Assembly (NCBI GenBank): GCA_017501865.1 | Contig: JAFVWD010000256.1 | Span: 1-8,752, forward strand | Length of the DNA: 8,752 nt | From: Clostridia bacterium | Lineage (GTDB): Bacteria > Bacillota > Clostridia > Oscillospirales > Acutalibacteraceae | Direction: 5' to 3' | Shown here: one piece after another, positions 1-6,624 of the stretch | Position numbering within the stretch: position 1 is the first letter of the stretch | How the letters are laid out: each line of letters opens with the position of its first letter | Position numbers and translations under genes: made by a program | Notes under the pieces: generated by a model | Told to the model about the DNA's origin: nothing | The model's database searches: none | The model's input: the letters and a program-made list of their open reading frames with translations, nothing else

Positions 1-1669
1 CCACACCTAAGTCATAAAGGAACTTGTGCCAGAAACGTGAGTAAATCAAGTGACGTGTAACGTGCTCCATACCGCCGTTGTACCAGTCTACCTGTCCCCA
101 ATATTTTAATTTATCTTCACTTGCAAGAGCCTCGTTGTTATCAGGGTCAATATATCTCAGGAAATACCATGAGGAGCCTGCCCATTGAGGCATTGTGTCA
201 GTTTCTCTTTTTGCCTTGCCACCGCATTTCGGGCAGGTGCAGTTAACAAATTCTTCGATTTCTGCAAGAGGACTTTCACCGTCGGAACCCGGTTGGAAAT
301 TATCAATTTCAGGTAATCTTAACGGTAACTCGTTATAAGGAACAGGAACAATTCCGCATTTTTCACAGTGAACAATCGGAATAGGTTCACCCCAATATCT
401 CTGACGGTTAAATGCCCAGTCCTTCATTTTGTACTGAACACCCTTTTTACCTATGCCTTTTTCCTCTAAGAATTCAAGCATTTTTGCAATTGAATCCTTT
501 TTGTTTGTATAGCCGTTGAGGAAGTCGGAGTTAACCATATCTCCGTCACCGGTATAAGCAGCTTCTGATATGTCACCGCCTTTAATAACCTCAATAATGT
601 CAATGCCGAATTTCTTCGCAAAATCGTAGTCACGTTCATCGTGTGCGGGAACAGCCATAATAGCGCCTGTACCGTAACCCATCATAACATAGTCAGATAT
701 GTAAATCGGTATTTCCTTACCGTTAACAGGGTTAATGGCTTTAAAGCCTTGTAAACGAACACCTGTCTTATCTTTAACAAGCTGGGTTCTTTCAAATTCT
801 GTTTTCTTTGCACATTCTGCCCTGTAAGCGAGAACCTCGTCCATGTTACCGATTTTTTCTGCATATTTATCAATGAGCGGATGCTCAGGTGCCATTACCA
901 TAAATGTAACACCGAATAATGTGTCAGGACGTGTTGTGTAAATTTCAAGCTTTTCGTCAGTATCAGCAATAGAGAAGTTAACGAAAGCACCTGTAGATTT
1001 ACCAATCCAGTTTACCTGCTGAAGCTTGATATTAGGAAGGTAGTCAACATTTTCAAGACCTTCGAGAAGCTTGTCAGCATACTCTGTAATTCTTAAATAC
1101 CATACGTCCTTTGATTTCTGAACAATATCGCTGTGACAAATATCGCATTTACCGCCCTGAGAGTCCTCATTAGAAAGAACAACCTTACAGGAAGGGCAGT
1201 AGTTAACAAGAGTTTTATCACGGAATACAAGACCTTTTTCAAACATTTTCAAAAAGATCCATTGAGTCCATTTGTAGTAATTCTCCTGAGTTGTATCAAC
1301 AACTCTGTTCCAGTCAAAAGAAAATCCGACTCTTTTTAACTGGCTTGAGAATTTCTCAATGTTCATATCTGTAACTTTTCTTGGGTGAATACCTGTTTTA
1401 ATAGCATAGTTTTCAGTAGGGAGACCGTAAGCATCAAAGCCTATAGGGAATAAAACATTGTAGCCCTGCATACGTCTTTTTCTTGAAACAACCTCAAGAC
1501 CTGAATATGCTTTGATGTGGCCGACGTGCATACCTGCACCACTTGGATACGGGAACTCTACAAGAGCATAGAATTTAGGCTTTTCACTACCGTCTTCTGC
1601 GTGAAAAACACCTGCTTCTTCCCATTTTTTCTGCCATTTTTGTTCAACAGCGGAAAAATCATACTTCAT
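1..1669 (-). CDS. leuS: Leucine--tRNA ligase (LeuRS), N-terminal 556 residues; C-terminus beyond window
   Basis: This class I synthetase attaches leucine to tRNA-Leu in the cytoplasm. The sequence shows the ATP-binding HIGH motif as HVGH (residues 48-51) after YPSGAGM, and a first zinc knuckle with CPSC (158-161) and CDIC (175-178). The CP1 editing domain carries TTRPDT (245-250) and GTGAIMAVPAHDERD (from 333), which hydrolyse mischarged tRNA. A second Cys cluster (C477, C479, C482) is followed by the SSWYFLRY segment. The reading frame is open to the left edge, so the KMSKS loop, the anticodon-binding domain and the C-terminal domain lie outside. An in-frame ATG exists 9 bases upstream (1678), but it nearly touches the AAAGGA ribosome binding site. 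The ATG at 1669 has about 10 bases of spacing and gives the family-typical start MKYDFSAVEQKW. It is the last visible gene of the nadD operon, 60 bases after rsfS. No T-box leader is seen. Confidence 0.97.
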   Translation of the reverse strand, partial: MKYDFSAVEQKWQKKWEEAGVFHAEDGSEKPKFYALVEFPYPSGAGMHVGHIKAYSGLEVVSRKRRMQGYNVLFPIGFDAYGLPTENYAIKTGIHPRKVTDMNIEKFSSQLKRVGFSFDWNRVVDTTQENYYKWTQWIFLKMFEKGLVFRDKTLVNYCPSCKVVLSNEDSQGGKCDICHSDIVQKSKDVWYLRITEYADKLLEGLENVDYLPNIKLQQVNWIGKSTGAFVNFSIADTDEKLEIYTTRPDTLFGVTFMVMAPEHPLIDKYAEKIGNMDEVLAYRAECAKKTEFERTQLVKDKTGVRLQGFKAINPVNGKEIPIYISDYVMMGYGTGAIMAVPAHDERDYDFAKKFGIDIIEVIKGGDISEAAYTGDGDMVNSDFLNGYTNKKDSIAKMLEFLEEKGIGKKGVQYKMKDWAFNRQRYWGEPIPIVHCEKCGIVPVPYNELPLRLPEIDNFQPGSDGESPLAEIEEFVNCTCPKCGGKAKRETDTMPQWAGSSWYFLRYIDPDNNEALASEDKLKYWGQVDWYNGGMEHVTRHLIYSRFWHKFLYDLGV

Positions 1670-1679
1670 TTTAATCATT

Positions 1680-1685
1680 TCCTTT
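1680..1685 (-). promoter_or_regulatory. Ribosome binding site deciding the leuS start
   Basis: On the minus strand AAAGGA lies about 10 bases before the ATG at 1669 and only one base before the in-frame ATG at 1678. The spacing favours 1669 as the leuS start. Confidence 0.6.
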
Positions 1686-1702
1686 CTTCTTATCAAACCA
1701 AA

Positions 1703-1718
1703 TCAGTTTAAAAACTGA
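1703..1718. repeat. Short perfect dyad in the rsfS-leuS gap
   Basis: Seven-base arms (TCAGTTT and AAACTGA) flank two A residues in the 60-base gap between rsfS and leuS. As RNA it could form a small weak hairpin just before the leuS ribosome binding site. It has no following U-run on the minus strand, so it is not a terminator. An mRNA processing or attenuation role is possible but unsupported. A TTGACA (1723-1728) lies just upstream on the minus strand, but no matching -10 box is visible. Confidence 0.35.
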
Positions 1719-1729
1719 GAAATGTCAAC

Positions 1730-2080
1730 TTAATTTATGCCTAAGTCAGCTAAATCTACCTTAGCGGCATCGTCCCAGAGCCTTTCAAGGTTATAGTACT
1801 GTCTTGAATCCTCGAGGAAAATGTGAACAACTACACCACCGTACTGCATAAGCACCCAACCGGTAGCCCTGCCCTCTATATGGTCAGGACGAATATTTTC
1901 CTGCTCGAGCTGATATTCAACCTCATCTGCAAGAGCTTTTACGTGTGTATTTGAATTTGCGGTTGCAATAACAAAGTAGTCAGCAACAATTGTAACTTCT
2001 TCTGTTTTTATAACCTCAATATCTCTTGCAAGCTTATCATCAAGAGCCTTTACGATTTTTTTAGTAAGTTCTAAGCTCAT
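1730..2080 (-). CDS. rsfS: Ribosomal silencing factor RsfS (YbeB/Iojap family)
   Basis: RsfS binds large-subunit protein L14 and blocks subunit joining, which damps translation when nutrients are scarce (family knowledge). The 116-residue length is normal for the family. Recognisable segments are DYFVIATANSNTHVKALADEVE (split here as DYFVIAT at 34-40 and NSNTHVKALADEVE at 42-55), W75, VVVHIF (83-88) and the C-terminal YYNLERLWDDA. The usual W-x-L-x-D-Y-G-D stretch reads WVLMQYGG, with Gln79 and Gly82 at the usual Asp positions. The start codon overlaps the yqeK stop by four bases (ATGA), and a GGGGA ribosome binding site lies inside the end of yqeK, about 9 bases away. Translational coupling to yqeK is therefore likely. 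Its position between yqeK and leuS is common in Firmicutes. Confidence 0.96.
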   Translation of the reverse strand: MSLELTKKIVKALDDKLARDIEVIKTEEVTIVADYFVIATANSNTHVKALADEVEYQLEQENIRPDHIEGRATGWVLMQYGGVVVHIFLEDSRQYYNLERLWDDAAKVDLADLGIN

Positions 2081-2670
2081 ATAAGTTTTTCCCCTTTTTC
2101 AGATTTCATATTAACAAGCGCTGAATTGTAAGCGCCCAGAGTATCAGGATGTACCAGACGTTCTTTTTTTATTAAATCCGTTATAGTAAAGCTTAAGCCT
2201 TCTACAATTGCTTCATCGAGTGAACGGTAAGCCTTCTCACGCATAATCTCTACACCGTCATAGTCGCGTTCCTTGCCTATAAAATCGGCAATAAAAACAA
2301 CCTTTTCAAGAAGAGTCATATTACTTCTGCCGGTGGTGTGGTAACGTATTGCTTCAAGAATTTCTTTGTCGGTACAGCCAAGTTCCTTTTCTGCAAAGAC
2401 AGTACCGCATATTGCGTGGAAAAGCTTTGGTGCAGCAAGTTCATATTCTGAAAGAACCACTTTGTTTTCAAGTAAATAAGATAATTGATCCTTAGGGTCC
2501 AGGTTTTTGCAGGAGTCATGGAGAATTCCTGCGGTGTAGGCTTTATCAGGATCGGCACCGTGTTTTACAGCAAGCTCTTTAGCACAGTCTGCAACATTCA
2601 GCGAATGAATAAAACGCTTTTCTGTGAGTCTGCCTCTGATGATTTCAATGCATTCTGAATCGGTTTTCAT
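2077..2670 (-). CDS. yqeK: YqeK-family HD-domain hydrolase (bis(5'-nucleosyl)-tetraphosphatase, symmetrical)
   Basis: YqeK proteins are cytoplasmic HD-domain enzymes that split diadenosine tetraphosphate symmetrically into two ADP, using a di-iron centre (family knowledge). All six expected ligands of the H...HD...H...H...D pattern can be placed: H22 (in FIHSLNVADCA), H51-D52 (in GILHDSCKN), H85 (in LFHAICG), H111 (in RYHTTGR) and D129 (in FIADFIG). The length of 197 residues fits the family. It overlaps nadD upstream and rsfS downstream by 4 bases each, and has a strong AAGGGGG ribosome binding site about 8 bases before the ATG. The segment after D129 reads IGKERDY where many homologues have IEP-x-R, a mild variation. 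The nadD-yqeK pairing is classical and links NAD synthesis with removal of dinucleotide alarmones. Confidence 0.95.
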   Translation of the reverse strand: MKTDSECIEIIRGRLTEKRFIHSLNVADCAKELAVKHGADPDKAYTAGILHDSCKNLDPKDQLSYLLENKVVLSEYELAAPKLFHAICGTVFAEKELGCTDKEILEAIRYHTTGRSNMTLLEKVVFIADFIGKERDYDGVEIMREKAYRSLDEAIVEGLSFTITDLIKKERLVHPDTLGAYNSALVNMKSEKGEKLI

Positions 2671-3269
2671 AAATAAAGCCCCCTTTTCTTGATGTATTTT
2701 ATAACATCATAAGTAAGATATTTACTTGTGTCCAACCTGTTTTTTAACATTGTTCTTAAAAGAGTTGAGCTGACCTCAAGCGGCTTCTCGTGTGAAATTA
2801 TGTAGTCACCTTCATTTAAGCCGAGCGAGGTTATGGCATATGCCTTCATTTTACTGATGTGAGAAAGATCCTCAGTTCTTGTCGCAGTTACAATGGTGCA
2901 AAGCGAAAGAATTTCTTTGTATTTGTACCAGTTTTTAAGCGACAGGAACATATCGTCGCCCATAAATAAAAACAAGTTATCGTCAGGGTAGTATTTTTTA
3001 ACATCCTTAAGGGTATCTACTGTATAGCTTTTGCCCTCACGATTAATTTCTATAGCAGAAATCTCAAAAATAGGTGAAGTAAACGTATGGCGGCACATAG
3101 CAAGCCTGTCAGTACCTTCAGCAACGGTGCCGTCTTTAAAGGGTGAGGAGTAGGCAGGAATAATTATTACCTTGTCTGCATTACATTCTTTTGCTAAGTT
3201 TTCTGCTAAAATAGCATGACCCTTGTGTGGCGGGTCGAACGAACCACCGTAAATAGCTATATTTCCCAT
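2667..3269 (-). CDS. nadD: Nicotinate-nucleotide adenylyltransferase
   Basis: NadD joins nicotinate mononucleotide and ATP to give deamido-NAD and pyrophosphate, an essential step in NAD synthesis. The nucleotidyltransferase signature GGSFDPPHKGH is at residues 8-18, with H15 and H18 as the ATP-phosphate-binding histidines. SYTVDTL, GDDMF with a following LKNWYKYKEI, and the C-terminal VSSTLLR (166-172, the usual ISxTxIR motif) are all present. The 200-residue length is standard. The start follows an AGGTGA ribosome binding site by about 3-4 bases and gives MGNIAIYGGSFD, so no longer start is needed. It is the first gene of the nadD-yqeK-rsfS-leuS unit. The unit's own promoter is at 3297-3325, giving a predicted leader of only about 20 bases. 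In many Firmicutes obg or yhbY precede nadD. Here a TPR gene does. Confidence 0.97.
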   Translation of the reverse strand: MGNIAIYGGSFDPPHKGHAILAENLAKECNADKVIIIPAYSSPFKDGTVAEGTDRLAMCRHTFTSPIFEISAIEINREGKSYTVDTLKDVKKYYPDDNLFLFMGDDMFLSLKNWYKYKEILSLCTIVTATRTEDLSHISKMKAYAITSLGLNEGDYIISHEKPLEVSSTLLRTMLKNRLDTSKYLTYDVIKYIKKRGLYL

Positions 3270-3296
3270 AATTCACCTGAAAGAGTTTATTAAATA

Positions 3297-3325
3297 ATTT
3301 TATATAAAATACAAATTATTGTCAA
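3297..3325 (-). promoter_or_regulatory. Sigma-A-type promoter of the nadD operon
   Basis: On the minus strand a perfect -35 box TTGACA (3320-3325) is followed after exactly 17 bases by TAAAAT (3297-3302). Transcription would begin near 3290, about 20 bases before the nadD start. The spacer is entirely AT-rich except for one G, and it forms a dyad with arms 3293-3300 and 3313-3320. This promoter lets nadD, yqeK, rsfS and leuS be expressed independently of the upstream TPR gene, although read-through is possible because no terminator is visible. Confidence 0.75.
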
Positions 3326-3339
3326 TATAATACAATAGA

Positions 3340-4077
3340 TTATTTTTTGATTTTAGATAATTTAATTTCAATTTCGCCTGAAAAATCGTCTTTTTTGAAA
3401 TATCTGAATGCTTCAAGGCATTTTTCACAATGGAGAATAAAGTTGTTATTTATTTCTCCGTCATAATCTTTTAATGAAAGATATGCAGACTGCAAGCATC
3501 TTTCCAGCATTTCTTCATCATTTGTTTTTTCGAAGAGATGTGACAAATTACAGAAGGTAAGTGCTATTTCGGAGTCATTACCCTTGTAAAGTGAGAGTAT
3601 GTTCAGCGCTTTTCTGAAATATCTTAAGGCCTCATCGTAATTTTCTGTGTCATATAAAGCCAAAGCATAGTTGTTATAAAATCCTGCGAAACGGTAGTCG
3701 TTTTCAGGAATTGTGTTTATATATGCTTCAAAGGCTCTTTCGAAAAGTGGGAGTGAATCAGCAGTTCTGCCGAAGAAATTCAGAGTTGTAGCACAGTTCA
3801 AATACATATTTGCACCCAGAACCGAGGCTTTGAGTTCAAATTTTTCAAGAAGCTCTAAAATTTCATTTATTGCAGAAACAGCCTTTGCCTGTTCCTTTGT
3901 TCTTCTGTGGTAAGAAACGAGCTCATTGTGTAAAGTCAGCTCAGTAAAAGAATCTTTCTGCTCCTTAGCTTCCTTTATACCGTTTTCTAAAAAATCTCCC
4001 GCTTCCTTAACGAGATTTTTATTTAAAAGCTCATCATATTTATTTAAAAATTCAGCAATATCTCTTTTTGGTTCCAT
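3340..4077 (-). CDS. Tetratricopeptide-repeat protein of unknown function
   Basis: This is a 245-residue soluble protein without signal peptide or membrane segment. At least two good TPR units can be seen: residues 88-122 (ANMYLNCATTLNFFGRTADS onward) and 131-164 (NNYALALYDTENYDEALRYF onward, with the typical N-Y-A-L and A-L-x-Y-F-x-K-A-L pattern). Weaker units lie around 45-78 and 170-205. The N-terminal 40 residues are charged and helical in character, and the C-terminus is lysine-rich. No enzymatic motif is seen, so it is probably an adaptor or protein-binding scaffold. The gene starts 2 bases after the metallophosphoesterase stop, and its ribosome binding site (GGAG, 8 bases from ATG) lies inside that gene, so the two are almost certainly co-transcribed. 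Its partner is unknown, and the upstream phosphoesterase is the obvious candidate by context alone. Confidence 0.85.
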   Translation of the reverse strand: MEPKRDIAEFLNKYDELLNKNLVKEAGDFLENGIKEAKEQKDSFTELTLHNELVSYHRRTKEQAKAVSAINEILELLEKFELKASVLGANMYLNCATTLNFFGRTADSLPLFERAFEAYINTIPENDYRFAGFYNNYALALYDTENYDEALRYFRKALNILSLYKGNDSEIALTFCNLSHLFEKTNDEEMLERCLQSAYLSLKDYDGEINNNFILHCEKCLEAFRYFKKDDFSGEIEIKLSKIKK

Positions 4078-4079
4078 TA

Positions 4080-5153
4080 TTAAAACTCCGTTTCCGTAAT
4101 TCTTTCAACTTCAATTGTTCTGGTTTCTATATTGTCAGGGTTGTTTTCATCGAGGATAATTAATCTGCCGCCGCGCTCTTTTCCGTATGTAAAGTAACCG
4201 CAGCCAATTGTCTGGTAAAGGCTTATTCCGTCAACCTTTATGTGGAAATCGTTAACGTGGTCGTGTCCGAAAAAGGCAGCTTTTATGTCGCCTACTTTTT
4301 TCCAGCTTTCAAGCTGTTCGGTATGGTCAAAATCCATACAAGGCGGACAAGGGAATTCTCTGAGTCTGCCTGAAATACGTTTATCACCGAGAGAATAATA
4401 CTTACCATCATGTTCAACTATATTTTCACCCGGGCCAGCCTCTTCTTTAAGAGCAAGAACTTCCTGTTGCACAGGAATATGCTGGAAAAGAATTGCGGGA
4501 ACAGGGGTTCCTCCGTTTTCAGCCTTTAATTCTGCACTTCTTTTCTCGTACCAGGCAATCTGGTCCTCGTGGACATATGCATATCCGAAGTCACCGTCAG
4601 CAGTATTCATATAATCATTTGAGTCCATAAGCCATATTGAAAATGCATTTCTGCTTCCGTCAGAGCTTTTAATTGTAAGGTTGCAGTTACCGCAGCCAAA
4701 AACATTTTCATCATTAAGAGATGAGCGGCAATTATGGTAATCGCTGTACATAATCATCTGAATATCGGTGTAAAAGCCTACTTCACCGTCGTGGTTACCG
4801 AAAACCAAAGCTAACGGAATATTTCTTCTTTTAATCGGCTCAACAATTTTTGTTATTGTTTTATGAATTAAATCATAGTTAAATTCTTCCCAGTAGCCAC
4901 TTACATTATCGCCACCGAAAACAACTAAATCCGGCTTAGCCTCTTCTATACATTTTTCGATGACATTCATGGTTTCCTTGTCTTTATTGTCAGGAATTTC
5001 ACGGTTGTCATCGTCATCCATTTCAGGCATAACCTCGTGAATGTCTGTAAGATGCAAAATGCGGAATTTTCCGTCTTCTGAAAATTTCAGAGGCTCGTTA
5101 TCTTCTCTGAAAAATTTGTCTGTTTTCCATTTGTTCGGTTTACCCATTGCCAT
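4080..5153 (-). CDS. Calcineurin-like metallophosphoesterase, Dcr2/purple-acid-phosphatase-28-like
   Basis: The full set of metallophosphoesterase motifs is present in order: LTDIH (D37, H39), GGDN (D82), GNHD (N120, H121), FQHIP (H225) and GHDH (H297, H299). These ligate a two-metal centre that hydrolyses phosphate mono- or diesters. The FGNHDGE and GHDHVNDF wording resembles the Dcr2-like branch rather than YfcE or the 3',5'-cAMP enzymes (inference from memory of the family). The 357 residues lack a signal peptide, so the enzyme is probably cytoplasmic and its substrate is unknown. The loop after the first motif is very acidic (EMDDDDNRE), and there is a Cys-rich patch (C142, C154, C157, then CPPC at 269-272). 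The start ATG at 5153 has AGGTGA six bases upstream, while Met3 would be too far from it. It follows the aminopeptidase by 36 bases and precedes the TPR gene by 2. Confidence 0.92.
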   Translation of the reverse strand: MAMGKPNKWKTDKFFREDNEPLKFSEDGKFRILHLTDIHEVMPEMDDDDNREIPDNKDKETMNVIEKCIEEAKPDLVVFGGDNVSGYWEEFNYDLIHKTITKIVEPIKRRNIPLALVFGNHDGEVGFYTDIQMIMYSDYHNCRSSLNDENVFGCGNCNLTIKSSDGSRNAFSIWLMDSNDYMNTADGDFGYAYVHEDQIAWYEKRSAELKAENGGTPVPAILFQHIPVQQEVLALKEEAGPGENIVEHDGKYYSLGDKRISGRLREFPCPPCMDFDHTEQLESWKKVGDIKAAFFGHDHVNDFHIKVDGISLYQTIGCGYFTYGKERGGRLIILDENNPDNIETRTIEVERITETEF

Positions 5154-5189
5154 AATTTATCACCTGTATCTGTTTAATAAAAAATAATG

Positions 5190-6416
5190 TTAAAATGCCC
5201 AGTTGCCGTTTTTAAAAATGGGGTATGCTTTACCGTTTTTGTAGCCTGTAACAGTAAGGTCATCCGCACCTATCATAAAATCAACGTGAATCATACTGTC
5301 ATTTACACCCAATGCCTGACATTCTTCAAGTGTTTTATTCTGAAAATCATCAACAGTATCACAGAAGCCACGACCTAAAGCAACGTGACAGCTTGCATTT
5401 TCGTCAAAAAGTGTGTTGTAAAAAAGTATTCCGGTGTTTGCTATAGGACTATCCTGCGGAATAAGTGCCAACTCACCAAGGTAGGGTGCACCTTCATCCA
5501 TAGAAAGCATTTTATCAAGCAAATCCTTATTTTCTTTTGCTTCCCAAGAAACTGCTTTTCCGTCCTTGAAGGTGATTCTGAAATCCTCAATTAACTGTCC
5601 CTGGTAAGAAAGAGGCTTTGTTGAAACGAGTGTACCCTCGGCAAAACCTTTTTTCGGTGAAGTAAATACCTCCTGTGTAGGTAAATTCGGGTTAAAGAAA
5701 TTGCCTGAAAGTGTTTCTTCACCGCCGCCGCACCAATGCCCCTCGGGGATTAAATCAGCTCTGAAATCTGTACCGTTGGAGCTTTTATATTCAAGGTAAT
5801 CAAATTTCTTTTCGTTAAGCCATTTTGTGCGTTCCTTTAAGTTTTTGTTGTGCTTATCCCATTCAGCAACGGGGTCATTGTCCTTTGTGACATAAACTGT
5901 TTCTAAAATTGCATCCCAGAGCTTGTTGTAAGCATTTCTTTTTGTTTCACCCGGAAAAACCTTTTTTGCCCAGGCATAAGAAGGAACTGCGGCAATAGTC
6001 CACTGGTCCTTGTTTTCGAGAGCATCGCTGTATTTTTTTGTTACTTTATATCTTGCCATAGCAGATTTCTGCATTTTCTCTCTGTTAACACCCTTTAGTC
6101 CGTCAGGGTCTTCACTTTCAATGTAAATTCTGCAAGGAATTTCTTCAACCATAAGCTTTAATTTTTCTTCCTTCCACAAAGGAACCTCTGAAAGTGATTT
6201 TAAGCTTCTGTATTTATAGTCAGTTTTTGTTATTGGTTGATATGTCCAGTCAATATCAACTCTTGAAGCACCTAATTTATAGCACTCAGTAACGAGTATA
6301 TTTACAAATTCAAATTGGTCAGCCTCTGCAATGATGCGTACAGGCTGGCCCTTTTTTATATTTGCACCGACTCTTGCTATAAGGTGTGCATATTTTCTCA
6401 TAATTGTCTTAGTCAT
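5190..6416 (-). CDS. M29-family metalloaminopeptidase (AmpS/PepS/AmpT-like)
   Basis: M29 enzymes are cytoplasmic two-metal exopeptidases that remove N-terminal residues from peptides. The 408-residue length is typical. The expected metal ligands can be assigned as E249 (in LPTQEVFTSP), E315 (in PYLGELALIP), H344 (in ASCHVALGRGF), and H377 and D379 (in MIHVDFMIG). The family usually has a Tyr seven residues after the first ligand His, but here that position is Phe351. There is no signal peptide. A second insert, EGHWCGGGEETLSGNFFNP (226-244), lies just before E249 and belongs to the substrate-side region. The ATG at 6416 follows AGAGG by 6 bases, and Met6 is a less likely start. It is the first gene of the minus-strand group, with promoter 6451-6479, and is divergent from the secreted deacetylase gene. 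Confidence 0.93.
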   Translation of the reverse strand: MTKTIMRKYAHLIARVGANIKKGQPVRIIAEADQFEFVNILVTECYKLGASRVDIDWTYQPITKTDYKYRSLKSLSEVPLWKEEKLKLMVEEIPCRIYIESEDPDGLKGVNREKMQKSAMARYKVTKKYSDALENKDQWTIAAVPSYAWAKKVFPGETKRNAYNKLWDAILETVYVTKDNDPVAEWDKHNKNLKERTKWLNEKKFDYLEYKSSNGTDFRADLIPEGHWCGGGEETLSGNFFNPNLPTQEVFTSPKKGFAEGTLVSTKPLSYQGQLIEDFRITFKDGKAVSWEAKENKDLLDKMLSMDEGAPYLGELALIPQDSPIANTGILFYNTLFDENASCHVALGRGFCDTVDDFQNKTLEECQALGVNDSMIHVDFMIGADDLTVTGYKNGKAYPIFKNGNWAF

Positions 6417-6450
6417 AATAAACCTCTTATTGTTAAAGTGTATTTATATT

Positions 6451-6479
6451 ATTCTACCACAAATATTCTTTATTTACAA
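6451..6479 (-). promoter_or_regulatory. Promoter of the aminopeptidase-phosphoesterase-TPR group
   Basis: On the minus strand TTGTAA (6474-6479) and TAGAAT (6451-6456) are separated by 17 bases. A TG one base before the -10 box makes it an extended -10 element. The start of transcription would fall near 6444, about 28 bases before the aminopeptidase ATG. Confidence 0.65.
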
Positions 6480-6527
6480 TTAGAGTAGTAAAAATAAAAG
6501 AAAAAATTTACAAAGTTGTCATATCCA

Positions 6528-6556
6528 TTGAAGTTATAAAAAAAGTGGTATATAAT
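6528..6556 (+). promoter_or_regulatory. Divergent promoter of the secreted deacetylase gene
   Basis: TTGAAG (6528-6533) and a perfect TATAAT (6551-6556) are separated by 17 bases. Transcription would begin near 6563, leaving a leader of about 62 bases before the ATG at 6625. The -35 box is 48 bases from that of the opposite promoter, which leaves room for a shared regulator. I see no strong operator dyad, only an 8-base direct repeat ATTTACAA at 6472-6479 and 6506-6513. Confidence 0.65.
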
Positions 6557-6624
6557 ATGTAATGTCGAATAAAGTCGTATTTTGAAAACTAAATCGAAAA
6601 TGTGTAAAGAAAAGAGCGAAAGTA

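Larger units (their letters stand above)
6417..6624. other. Divergent intergenic region
   Basis: This 208-base AT-rich gap holds the two back-to-back promoters described separately and the 62-base leader of the deacetylase mRNA. I find no small gene, riboswitch-like structure or terminator in it. Confidence 0.7.

Noticed and set aside
1133..1711. Plus-strand open frames opposite leuS
   Set aside because: They are antisense to a clear LeuRS coding frame with intact motifs, show no recognisable protein features and have no convincing ribosome binding sites.
1723..1728. Perfect TTGACA on the minus strand upstream of leuS as a leuS promoter
   Set aside because: No acceptable -10 box occurs 16-18 bases downstream; the best hexamers (around TGATTT) match TATAAT at only two places.
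2316..2558. Second minus-strand open frame inside yqeK
   Set aside because: It lies wholly within yqeK in another frame. YqeK keeps all its metal ligands across this stretch, so this is a shadow frame.
3317..3337. Inverted repeat TATTGT...ACAATA after the TPR gene as an intrinsic terminator
   Set aside because: The arms are six AT-rich pairs with a nine-base loop and no U-run follows. The repeat also overlaps the -35 box of the nadD promoter.
6563..6624. Deacetylase leader as a riboswitch
   Set aside because: It is only about 62 bases, with scattered TCGAA-like words and no stable stem. It is too short for known classes such as cyclic-di-GMP aptamers together with an expression platform.
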